Part shown: positions 47,162 to 58,512 of the stretch, one piece after another | How the letters are laid out: every line of letters starts with the position of its first letter | Numbering within the stretch: position 1 is the stretch's first letter | Source of the DNA: Purshia tridentata | Taxonomy: Eukaryota > Streptophyta > Magnoliopsida > Rosales > Rosaceae | Assembly (NCBI GenBank): GCA_003254885.1 | Contig: QANT01006776.1 | Span: 1 to 64,000, forward strand | Length of the DNA stretch: 64,000 nt | Direction: 5' to 3' | Program-made: the position numbers and the translations under genes | Notes under the pieces: model-generated | The model's input: only the letters and a program-made list of their open reading frames with translations | Database searches by the model: none | Told to the model about the DNA's origin: nothing

Positions 47162-48748
47162 TTACTTCCTTGAGACGTAAGCATAGTATTGTGCCATAGG
47201 AACAACAAAGGCAATCACCAACAATCCTCCAACTACAAGAGAGAACTGTCCACGTTTCTCGTCTGTCTCTTCCCTGGTTTTGAAGTTGGATTCACGCTTG
47301 CTGTCATTAAGCTTGGGGCCACCAGGATCCGGAAGCCCATCAATGGCAGCGACTAGCCGTTTGGCACTGCTAAAAACAGCTTCATTGTACTTCTCTTCTG
47401 TGGCCAAGACTGCAATCACACATTCAATAATCTCATCACCTTAGCTGCAAAATCTTTGAAAGAATAATAAAACAATGGACTATCATTGAAGGAACTGTTA
47501 TACCTGAACTCCTTAAGATAAATGTTGAGTAAATTGTAGGACTTTAATAGCATATACAAGGGTCTAATGGTGCCACTTCTATAATGTTTTTAATGGGATC
47601 CTACTTCCCCTGAGTTGTAACAGAATCTAGCATTTTTAACTTCTAAAGGACATTTGATCCAAAACTTCCCGCAACCCAAAATCCTTACCAAGTTACCATC
47701 AGGCCGGCTGGTCTCCATTGTTGGATAGTGTTTATAAAGTCATAAAAGTTAGAGAATAGTGTCTTATGAAGCTACAGAGTACCTGGTTTCTCTACTTAGT
47801 TTTCATATTACATTTTTCTATTTCTGTTCACCCAACTATTTTCAGTTGGACATGTTAGACAAACAGTTCTAGCTTTCAGGGTTTTACCCCAAACATTGTT
47901 AAACTCTCAATTAAACGAAAAGTAGCACAGAAACATATACGTCTTGACAAAAAAATAGGTATATAAAAAGTCTTGACAGGAAATATAAGAATCACAAAAA
48001 ACAGTTGCTTGAAGACTGAGAAGTAGAACATAGTTATACCAGGAAGGTTCTCTGATACAGTTGCATCAAGGATATTTTCTCCAACAGCTTGGACAAATGC
48101 AGGACCACCTGTGACTGCTCCTTCTTTTTGACTGGTGACAAGGACAACAATGCCCTTGTTGTTGCCCTCTTCAACAGAGGGGTACCACTTCTCCAAAACT
48201 TGGTCAGCATATTCAAAAGCATCGGCTTTGCTCTGCAACCAAATGATATAATCAAATGGGTGTCCAGAAAAATCAAATACAAAACACTTGAAACAACTTA
48301 CAGTGAGCTTTCTAACAGTGATGAAATTGATGTGGAAATTCTTCCTTGATTCCAAATCCGACATCAACCTTTTTACATCCGACTTAGTGACCCGGCTAAG
48401 CACCCCTGCATCATCAACAACGTAGGACTCTTTGGGTGGCCCATCATTAAGCACATCGAACTCAGATGCTAGTGCATTGCCACTAGGCAAGAGTGGGCAA
48501 ATGTTTAGGGCCAAAGACAGTGCAAGAGCTGCTAGTCCTTGTTGAGCATAAGAAAACCAGCTGGTCGGTACTGGTAAAGATGTAATTTTTATTGATTGAA
48601 CAGAATGCTTTTTGAGGCTTGAAATGATGGGTTTTGTGAAGAGGAGAGACTTGGAATTGGGTTGGAGAGAGGGGGACAAAAGCGTCTTGGGAGAGGAAGG
48701 TTTTGGGTTGAAGAGAGAGAGTGAGGGAGAAGAAATAATGGTTTCCAT
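47162..48748 (-). CDS. TLP18.3: Thylakoid lumen 18.3 kDa protein (TPM domain phosphatase)
   Basis: Three exons, 48748-48302, 48232-48040 and 47409-47162, 295 residues. A Ser-rich chloroplast transit peptide is followed by a hydrophobic lumen-targeting segment (QQGLAALALSLALNICPLLPSGNALA, in pieces about 69-94) ending in an A-x-A-like cleavage site. The TPM domain follows from YVVDDAGVLS, with NFHINFITVRKLT and NKGIVVLVTS, and a C-terminal membrane anchor (LVVGGLLVIAFVVP) ends the protein. In Arabidopsis this lumenal acid phosphatase helps the photosystem II repair cycle and supercomplex dynamics. The start at 48748 is the first ATG; the frame is open a little farther but without an ATG. It is transcribed divergently from the PsbP-domain gene. 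Confidence 0.94.
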
Positions 48749-49168
48749 GGAGACCAACAGAATTTAGAAATGGTGAACCATGAGAGAAAGCAGAGGAGGG
48801 AGATTTTCTATCTGTTTTTTTGTTTGGTTTGGATTTGTTTTGTTTTGGATTGGTTGGATGAATTTGAATGAGGATAACCTCTTTTGGTGGTTTCAAGGGT
48901 CCTGTGTTGTACTGATATAAGGGTTAAAATGGACTTTTGCCTTTTGGTTGAAGGTTAGACTGACACTGAGACTGCATAATTATAGCCAAAAAATTAAAGT
49001 CAAAAAGAAACCATAAGATTTTTAGTTGAAATGACCAAAACTACCCTTTTCATTTATCCAAATTCCTAGAGCCACCTGTCCCAATCCACACATAACAAGA
49101 ACTCACGCTGTCCCCACATTATCTCCCTCCAAATTTTCAACAGCCATGAATGTCATCTTCATTTTCTC
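48749..49168. promoter_or_regulatory. Shared promoter of two thylakoid-lumen protein genes
   Basis: Only 420 bases separate the start codons of TLP18.3 (minus) and the PPD6-like gene (plus), so the cis-elements are probably shared. No clear TATA box was identified; pyrimidine-rich leader sequence occupies both ends. Confidence 0.5.
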
Positions 49169-51614
49169 ATGGCCATTCTTCTTCTCTCCCTCTCTCGCCA
49201 CCCACCACACCCTCCCCAAAACCCCCAACCCACCACCCCAAAACCCATTCCAAAGCCCACTGTCGCTTTCGCCAACACTACCACCTCCAAAAGACACTTC
49301 ATCCTCAAGGCCACTTCACTCTTTCTTATTTCTCTAACCCCTCAACAATACCCAGTTGCCCATTCTTCACCAGAACCTTCACCGCCTCCAAACCCGACCC
49401 TTTCCGGCATCGCCAACACGAAATCTTGGTTCCGGTTCTTCGGCGATGGGTTTGCCATTAGGGTCCCTCCTCAGTTTAAGGACCTTACAGAGCCTGAGGT
49501 ACATACAAGAACCTTAAAGAACAAATATTGTTATTTCGTGATCTAGTGTTCTTTTTTTCATTGTTATAATCGTTTTTGACATCAGAAGCTTCAGATATAG
49601 CTACTCCAGAACTCAATTTTTGTTTCTTCAAGTTGTCTTTTGTTTGAGAGTACTAGGATTTAGTTAATATTATCTCGAAATGTTCACAATGTATTAATTG
49701 ACTGCGTTATATGGTCAAACTCTAGGAATATGGTGGTGGATTGTCCCTTTATGGAGATAAGGTAAAGCCCAAGACCTTTGCAGCACGTTTTCAATCTCCT
49801 GATGGGTATGTCATTTTTACAAGTTCCCTACTCAGTATGGTCTTAGTCTACATCTTTAAAGCTTTCTACTTTTATTTTTTTAGACATGAAGCAAAATTAA
49901 CAATATAGAATTTTTTTCCATTATTTGATTTTTCTTCTTGTTATTGGTTGATGCAGATATGAGGTTCTGAGTGTTGTTATTCGCCCATCTAACCAACTCA
50001 AGATCACCTTTTTAGAGGTTTGCAGTGACATTCATGGATTCTTTGACATTGTTTGTGCTGAATTCATTTAATATATGGATTTATTTCTAGACTAGCTTCA
50101 GTAATTTCTGTAAATATTCTTAGAGTGTTACGACAGTTCATTTCTTTTCACCCTATAGTCACTGGATGCTGCATGTACCAGCTCTGTTGAAGTAAATGCA
50201 TAATGTCTGATATACCTTGAAAGGGAGTGGAAGTGGGGAGGTGGAAATCTAGGTAGTTGCTTTATAATTTTTTAATGTATTCGGATGTGTGTGTTGTTAA
50301 ATAAACAATAGTACTACATTAATTTGGTGAGGATTGTACCTTTTTGTGCCTCTCTCTCTCTCTCATGTGAATCTTTTGGTTTATGGCAAGTATGTCGATT
50401 GTGGTGGCTGGTCAAAATGGAAGGATTGATAGGCATAAGGGTAGTGATTTTTGGGTAGCTATACATACTGTTATGTCTTCTGGTGTTCTTTGTGTGAAGA
50501 GAATGATGGAAAGTCTGGAGGTGTTGAGCTTCTGTAGTTCTATTTGACAAGATTTAGCTCCACTTAGATTACCTGCATACCCTGTCGACACTAAGGTGGT
50601 TAAGATATAAACTTTGCCATATACCTAGATTTCTTGGAGTGAAGTCACCATCTTATTCTTGACTGATTAGGTTTTTGAAGCATAACATCTTCCATACATC
50701 ATACTGAACCCATATCAGGTGTTCTATTTCGTCATCTTTCTAAATTGCTTGATAAGTACTGTGTTCAATTTATCTAATGTATACCAAATTGGACAGGCAA
50801 AAGACATAACAGATTTAGGTTCCCTGAAGGAGGCAGCAAGAGTCTTCGTTCCAGGTATATAAATTTGATTTAAAAATTTATGATTCTGGAATCATAGTTA
50901 CATTTTCTCTGTCCTGTAAACTAATATGTGGGAAGTTGGGAACGGAGGCCTCTAGTGTGCTTCTCTCCTTATCCTCCTTCAGGGATATGTGTATTGATGC
51001 TTAATTCTAATCATTCTGCAATGGCAGCTGGAACAACTTTATACTCTGCCCGAACAATAAAGATAAAGGAAGAAGAAGGTTTCAGGTAAGTTCAATATCA
51101 AGGTTTTTTTTTCTCCCTCAAGAAAGAAGCCATGCCTATTATGCTATCAATCTAACTACAAAACGACCTTCCTTTATTTCTACGTTTGAACTGAATATGC
51201 TATGCGTTGATATGTTTCAGGACTTATTATTTCTACGAGTTTGGTACAGAAGAACAGCATGCAGCACTAGTAGCTGCTGTTAACAGCGGAAAGGTTTGTT
51301 AATACAAGGTTTCAAAACTCTTTTTACTTTCCAAATATAAGAAGACCTACAATCGCAAAGATTCACTATCAAATGTTCCTTTCTGAAGCAGCCAAGTCAC
51401 ACTGCAAAACCCCACACCCCACCTTAAACTTGAATACTAAAATGTCATAAATCATATTCATGCAAGTGGTTTGTATGCTTATGTATGATCAAGTTAATGT
51501 TTCTCTCCCTTTCTGTTATAGACATATATTGCTGGAGTAACTGCCCCACAGTCGAAGTGGAATGAAGACGGTGTGAAGCTTCGATCTGCTGCTATATCAA
51601 TGACTGTTTTATAG
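49169..51614 (+). CDS. PPD6: PsbP domain-containing thylakoid lumen protein, PPD6-like
   Basis: Seven exons, 49169-49498, 49726-49805, 49957-50017, 50797-50854, 51028-51085, 51221-51293 and 51522-51614, 250 residues. A Pro/Ser/Thr-rich transit peptide, a hydrophobic segment (KATSLFLISL) and an AHSS-type cleavage region imply import to the thylakoid lumen. The mature part is one PsbP/Mog1-like domain: FFGDGFAIRVPPQF, LSLYGDKVKPKTFAARF, VVIRPSNQLKITFLE, GFRTYYFYEF and SKWNEDGVKLRSAA. The NQLKITF and SLYGDK words are those I remember for PPD6 rather than PsbP itself or PPL1. PPD proteins assist photosystem assembly or redox control in the lumen. Other ATGs at 49146 and 49150 open different, shorter frames; 49169 alone leads into the domain. 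Confidence 0.88.
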
Positions 51615-53993
51615 TCATTTTAAGCACGCTGAAAGGTAGTTTGCACTTTGCAGCTTAAAATTTTGAGTGGTATACAATTATAGAGCCGTGTCAAGATGGT
51701 GTGAAACCAGCTTACATGTTAGATAGCTTACTTGAACTGAAAATTCAATTGAGAGCTTTTGTATCATTGTTTAAATTGTACAAAGGGCCTTGTGGTGATT
51801 ATGTTGACAATTTGAGTGGAATTCAATTCTTTCAAATTCTTTTATGCCATATGGTAATTACTTTTAGGCTGACTCTGATATTTACTCTGTCATGGAGAGT
51901 TGGTCCACTCCCACCTGCACCTAATATGCAAAGTATCTCAATGATTTTCATTGGTATTTCATAATCAATCAATAACATCATACTCTATCTATATATAAGA
52001 CAAGAGTCATCATATCAACTCGCCAAACACCTGGTTTCACTATTCAATAAGCAAATTAATGCTGCAAATATTGGGCTACTATGTATGTGTATAGGACCAC
52101 AGAAAGATCACCTTGCTAACAGAAGTTGAAGAAAGCATGAGAAAATAAAGAGAAACCAAGAAAATGAGGCTCTGTATTGATTGAATGATCAAAAGTTTAC
52201 ATATGAATGAATGAACTTGTAGCTTATACACCACTACCACCAAACCAATCTTGCAAAACTGATTAAAACAGAAACACTCAATCCTAACAAAGTTATCAGC
52301 TATTTCACATCTTCTAAAAAATTAATTAATAAGGAAACCAATGGAATGCTGACAGCTGGCAGTATACTTAACACAGTTTCATGTTCACATATCCAAATAT
52401 AAGGCCTTTCCATGTGGCATGTGCAACACAATATTGTAAGCATGTGTTCCTACAGTCCTACGTGTATTATATTTCTTCACATGTATATGTAGATCCTTGT
52501 CTTAAGGATATATACAGCCCTCTGGTCCAGAGTACTTTTCTTCTTGACAAGAACAAAATATAGGTTGCCTTCCAGATCAAGCAATATGTATTATCTTATA
52601 ACTCACAGCTAAATCCTATATTAATTGCTTCTAAATTAATACCTTATCAATTAGTACTAGACACCGCCTGAGACATATGGTGAAATAAAAAAGAAAAATC
52701 AAATTCCATCACCACGTTCGATTGAGCTGGTGATTAATTAAGAATTAAAGATATTTCAAGCCTGCAATCTGATCTAAAAAAATACATAAATATATAATTG
52801 TTTTTTTGACTCGTCTGATTTCGTTTGAGATTATTAAATTGACAATTTATAGATTCAGATTTCATTCTGCTAAGAACAACCTATTTCAAATAATTACATG
52901 AATTCAACTTGATGGAGGTACTGAAACCGATCGTTAAACCAACCAAAACCAGTTAGGTGAAGAACCTCAACGTTTTGAGTTGTACTCAATTTGATGGCAA
53001 CCCATATGACTTAAATGGGATTTTGAAGCTTTGATAAATTAAGTTCCAATGTTGATAATGACCGAAATGGTTGTCACGACTCACAATTAGAGTTTGAGAA
53101 AGATCTTGATCCTTCCCTTTTAATTTGATTAATTAAAGAGATTTTATTTAATTAATTAATCAGTTTAAGTGGTTGAGATCCGTGATCTTTAATCAGGAAA
53201 CTCGGAAACGGAGAGTTTTGGTAGACTGATTAAGTTATAATACGCGCGTTCTCGTATCTTTAATTTTCTTGTTTTCTTACACAACAGATTATCAAATTCA
53301 TCAATAAAAGGTTCAAACTTGGCAGCCTTACGCAAAGTAGTGGGACCCTTTAGTACTACCATGTTTGCAACACTGACAGAGACCCTTTTATTTGCAAATT
53401 GCAACTAGTCGATTCCAACTTCACAGTTTTCCTATTATGTACATGAATTAATAATTATTACATTTATATTAGTTTGCTTAAATTATTTATTAAATTATAC
53501 ATTTTTATCCAAAACTTCGTTTATAAAAAAATGATTCAGCCTAAATTTAACAGGAAATAAAAGAAAATAAAAGAGTGCATGGGAAAAATGTCACTAATAA
53601 AGTAATAGGTGGTTAATTTGTAAATAAAAATATAAATTACCGTTTGAGACTTGGGGAGTCGTCAAATTGTTAAAAAAACAAAAAGGAGGAAACTGTAATT
53701 GGTGCCACTTGGCAGATTGCAGCAATTGAAATAGATGTGATTGCACAGAAGCAAAGCCACATCAACTACCATTCTTCCCTCCATTTTTATGTTTTAATGT
53801 TCTAAACCCCTGGTCATAAATTCAGACACAGCAATCACAGAGGTGACAGAACTTGGACACAAGTCACACAAGGCACATCATATACCCAAGAAACTTCGAC
53901 TTCGTGTTCCAAACTATCTCTTGCCTGCCAATTTGTCTCCAATTTCTTCAAACCCACAAAGTGAATGCCAAACCCAGCTACACAATCGCACAA
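51615..53993. other. Intergenic, AT-rich, upstream flank of NHX
   Basis: 3' UTR of the PPD6-like gene, then AT-rich DNA with AATTAATT tracts (for example 53100-53165). Frames present are short and without recognisable content. The last few hundred bases are NHX promoter and leader. Confidence 0.5.
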
Positions 53994-56900
53994 ATGGCAG
54001 CTCTTGAATCCATACAAACCCAGTTGCCACTCCATGATTCATATCTTGATACCTCCACCATCATTGCACTAACTGTGTTCTTCACACTTCTCTGTGCTTG
54101 TATCATAATTGGTCATTTATTGGAAGAGAACAGATGGGCTAATGAATCCATCACCGCCCTTCTTTTGGTCTGTAAAGTGTTACTCTTTATGTCATAGTTA
54201 CAAATTCTGGGAAATCTTGGTGCTATATCTATTTTTAGTTTTTTAGTTTTTGTATTTGGTTGGATGCAGGGGTTGGTTGCTGGAGTGGTGGTGTTGATGG
54301 TGACTAAGTTCAAGAGTTCGCGTATTCTAGTGTTTAGTGAGGACTTGTTCTTCCTCTATTTACTTCCTCCAATCATTTTCAATGCTGGGTATGAACTCGA
54401 TCTCACTTCAATGTCATTCAATTCCAATTTCAAGGGTTCAGTTCTATCCAACTTTCAATACAGCGACATAGATTCTAATGTGGCCTATGTGGGATTTGAA
54501 ATTTGCCTCATGGAGATGGATTTCAGATCTTGAATATTGTCTTCTTGCTTTAATTTAGACTGCTGAACTTAAATTTTGTCACATGGGTCCGGTTGGACAT
54601 GCTTTATATTTTTATGGTGGTTCAGTTTCCAGGTCAAGAAGAAGCAATTTTTCAAGAATTTCACAACAATTTTGTTATTTGGAATAATTGGTACAGTAAT
54701 TTCCTTCTGCCTCATATCACTAGGTAAGACTCGAAATCTCTCCTCTATTTCCACGACATACTTCCTGACAAGATTATTGTGTATTGGAACTGTATAACTT
54801 GGAAATTAAATGGAATTTTTAACTAATTTTCTTCACTTATATTGCATTCCAATTGAAGTCTAACACCATAATTGCTCTTTCTGGAAAACCTTGTAGGTGC
54901 CTTTTTCCTTTTCAGAAGACTTGGTTTCACAACTCTGACTCTTCAGGATTGCCTAGGTGACTGAAATCTATCTTTGAATTGTTTATTGATATAATGGTCT
55001 TGATTCATTTGTGCTTACTGGGTTCCTATATGTGCAGCTGTTGGTGCCATATTGTCAGCAACTGATTCAGTTTGTACATTGCAGGTAATCTTATAATCTC
55101 AATCCAAATACATGTTTCTTGAACTGATGTAACTTTAACGCCTGCTATTTTTTCTCATGTTAAAGGTTCTTAGTCAAGATGAGACGCCCTTTCTGTACAG
55201 TGTTGTATTCGGGGAGGGAGTTGTTAATGATGCCACCTCTATTGTGCTTTTCAACGCAGTACAATCACTAGACGTCAACAACATTGACCTTCTTACAGCC
55301 TTGAAATTGTTAGGGACGTTTCTTTACCTTTTCTTCACCAGCACTGCTCTTGGTATAGCAGTAAGTTGTAGATTATTAGTTGTTTTAGTTATATTACACA
55401 GTTGATTAATGAAACAAGAGTTGACTGACACTTGAATAAAGGAATCACTTTGGACTAGCATCATAAAGCATCAAGCTTTACTTAAATTTTTATGATTTGT
55501 ATATTTTAGCTACATGATTTTATAGTGACTCATTCATCATTGTCGGTAATGCCTTATAAATGTATCCATTATGATGAACCAAGCATACATCTATGTACTT
55601 ACTTGCTTTATCACAATGTTTCAGGCAGGGCTTATTAGCGCTTATATCATAAAAACACTTTACTTTGGAAGGTATACTTCAAATTTTTGTTCCACAATTT
55701 GGTGCTGCATCTATGTATATATCAACTATATTCTTAAGCTAGTATATTTCATGCTCACAAGGCACACACCTTAGCAGTAAGCAAAGTTGGATAGCAATAC
55801 GAAAGAAAGCCTTCTAGTAAGGCAAGGGAAAATGAAGGGATAAAAGGAATGTGGAACTTAACCAATTTCCCTGACATTATGATTCTCTTGTCAACAGGCA
55901 TTCTACAGATCGTGAAGTTGCCCTCATGATGCTTATGGCTTATTTGTCATACATGTTGGCTGAGGTACCTAAAACGAAGAATCTCGATATAAATTTTATT
56001 TAATTTGTGATCTTGTCATACATGGCTTATTGCTTAATTTTTTCTTATACAGCTTATGGGTCTCAGTGGAATTTTGACAGTTTTTTTCTGTGGCATAGTA
56101 ATGTCACACTACACATGGCACAACGTTACAGAAAGCTCAAGGATAACAACCAAGTAAGAGTAGATTCCTATTTTGATTTTCTTTAGTCTATATATAATTG
56201 TGGTAGAGACATAACAATATCATAAAAATTTGAGTTAGAAGATCTGCTTAATTAGAGAAAAAGTGGCATGATGAAGAAGTCCAAAGATAGCTGGTTGAAA
56301 TTACTAATCTCAAACATAAGTATGAGAATGAAAAGATTATCCATTCCAATATATAAATTGTAATCTGTATAGTGTTTGATGGTTTCAGGCATGCTTTTGC
56401 AACGATGTCATTCATTGCCGAAACCTTTATATTCCTTTATGTTGGTATGGATGCCTTGGACATTGACAAATGGAAAAGCAGCAATGCAAGGTAATCTTAC
56501 TATTCTCTTTCACACTCTAGAGCTTGTAGTTGTTAGGCAGTTGGTATATAGGAATGAGTAAGTTGAAGTAAAAGGCTGCAACATTCAATTATAAGGTCTG
56601 TATGTAGAATGCTATTCAACATGCTCTTAGTGAGTGCTTTACTTAATATACCACTATTATACTTCAAAGTAAAATGAAAAAAAGTTACACTAATTTATAT
56701 TTTCCTGTTGAAAACTTTATGCCTGACTTGAAAGTTGCAACGTACTCTTTGGTTCAGTCCACAAACCTCAATTGCTGTCAGTTCAACGTTGTTTGCGCTA
56801 GTATTGATCGGAAGGGCGGCATTCATATTCCCAATTGCAAATATTGCAAATTGTTTCAAGAAAAGAGAAAGTGCAAAAATTGAGTTCCGTAACCAGGTAG

Positions 56901-57843
56901 TAATTTCAAGCACCATGCACTTAGTATTGTCATTTAACTGCTCCCCCAAATTCACTCGCTGTTTGAAATCTCAGCTTATAATGTGGTGGGCAGGCCTAAT
57001 GAGAGGTGCAGTTACTATTGCTCTGTCATACAACCAAGTAAGTTGGTGATGTTCCAAGTCCTTACAGGTAAAGATACTTGGTCCCACTGAGGCACTGACT
57101 TGTACAATCTTCAAATGCAGTTTGCAGATGCGGAGGAGACATCAACTGAAGATAATGCATTAATGATCACCAGTACCATAATTGTTGTTCTATTCAGCAC
57201 AGTGGTATGCCTGCGTGTATCTCTGTTACTCACTCATACAACATTTTTTGCATCCATTTATCTTTTATGCTTCACTTTATGTTTTAATGAGAGCAGGGCC
57301 ATTTTGATTTGTCATCAACCAATTATAGAATGATGGGTTAACCTCTTGTTTCACTTGATATCTGTGAAACAAGATCATGACCAATGAGACTCATGCTACA
57401 TTGTGGTTTTCAGTATTAGGCTTTTAGTTTTAGGCTGCACATTTTTTTGTACTTGGTCAATAAATTTGTCACATTACTGAACATTGGTCTTGGGAGTCTT
57501 TTTCCTCCCATCCAAACAGGTCTTTGGCTCCATAACAAAGCCGTTGATTTCAGCTGTACTGTTGAGACATGCAAAACAAAACACTTCAGATGCAACTGAT
57601 CTTCCGAGTCTAGAAGACTTAAGGATACAGTTCCTCGAAATGGGTGATCCAAGTGAGGAAGGCAACGGCCAGCCAACCCAAAGGGGAAGCAGCCTAAGGT
57701 TGCTGATGAGCCATCCAACTTCAACTGTTCACTACTTCTGGAGAAAATTTGATAACAAGTTCATGAGACCGGTATTTGGTGGACGGGGTTTTGTTCCATT
57801 TGTTCCTGGTTCACCAACTGGTGCAGCAGAGCAAACTTCTTGA
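53994..57843 (+). CDS. NHX: Vacuolar Na+(K+)/H+ antiporter, NHX class I
   Basis: Exchanges cytosolic Na+ or K+ for vacuolar H+ (CPA1 family). Fourteen GT-AG exons: 53994-54167, 54270-54388, 54626-54723, 54897-54956, 55038-55084, 55166-55360, 55625-55671, 55898-55964, 56053-56153, 56389-56490, 56758-56896, 56975-57037, 57121-57204 and 57520-57843, 539 residues, matching the 538 or so of class I plant NHX. The amiloride-binding segment LFFLYLLPPIIFNAG is at 84-98, the transport-site words SATDSV and GEGVVND (182-188) follow, then the conserved MWWAGLMRGAVTIALSYNQF. The C-terminal tail ends GRGFVPFVPGSPTG, as in tonoplast members rather than the Golgi NHX5/6 type. The gene is complete with no lesion. 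Which of NHX1-4 it corresponds to is not decided; the divergent N-terminus hints at the NHX3/4 side. Confidence 0.94.
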
Positions 57844-58512
57844 AACCAAAGGTTAAATATATTCTTTTGATGAACAAATAAATGTACTAGGTAGCTTGTT
57901 CTTGTCTGTAAAGTGGGAGTGTGGGGATGATGCTGTAGTTACAACATTTGAGCAAAGCTTCCTCCCTAAATGGGCAATAGTTTGTAATTGTATTATAGCA
58001 AGCAAATAAATTCGTTCTATTTATAATGCAAGAGCTTTAATTTCCTTGTCCTAGTTCCAAATGAGCAAACTATATAGTATCTATCTACATATAATTCAAT
58101 CTAAACTTGTTTAATGCCTGTAACAACAATGATATACAAGCACCGGAGAAAAACAAAATTCAACACACTATCTTATCCTTCATTAAAGTAAAGCCTCAAA
58201 TTTTGTTGCACTCATTTTTTTTTTTAAAAAAAAAATTTATGTTGGAATAAATTCAATAAACCAAAAAGACAATTGGTGAGATCAGTAATATGTGTATGCG
58301 AGGGTTGAATATGACAGAGGCGTTGTTATGGCCCAAATATTTTCCAAAAGAAGCCCAAGCTACAGGCCCAGAGACCCATGGTATTGATACATCTGCGAAG
58401 CAGTGAATATTTCCTCCTTAAACCCTTTAAAGAACACAAAACCTTTCCCTGCATCGTCGATCTTCATGTTCATAGAAAATCAAATTGGGGTTTTGAAGAT
58501 TTGTGATCTATA
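57844..58512. promoter_or_regulatory. NHX 3' UTR and promoter of the Tim44-related gene with clustered site II motifs
   Basis: The first part is the NHX 3' flank. GGCCCA (58330-58335), AGCCCA (58352-58357) and GGCCCA (58365-58370) lie 140-185 bases before the next start codon. Such site II clusters (TCP targets) are frequent in plant nuclear genes for mitochondrial proteins, which fits the product downstream. Confidence 0.55.

Noticed and set aside
49146-49337. Overlapping ATG-started frames at 49146 and 49150
   Set aside because: Only the frame from 49169 leads into the PsbP domain; the others are Ser/Pro-rich shadows.
58212-58242. Adjacent T and A runs, considered as another retroposon scar
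   Set aside because: No direct repeat flanks the tract.
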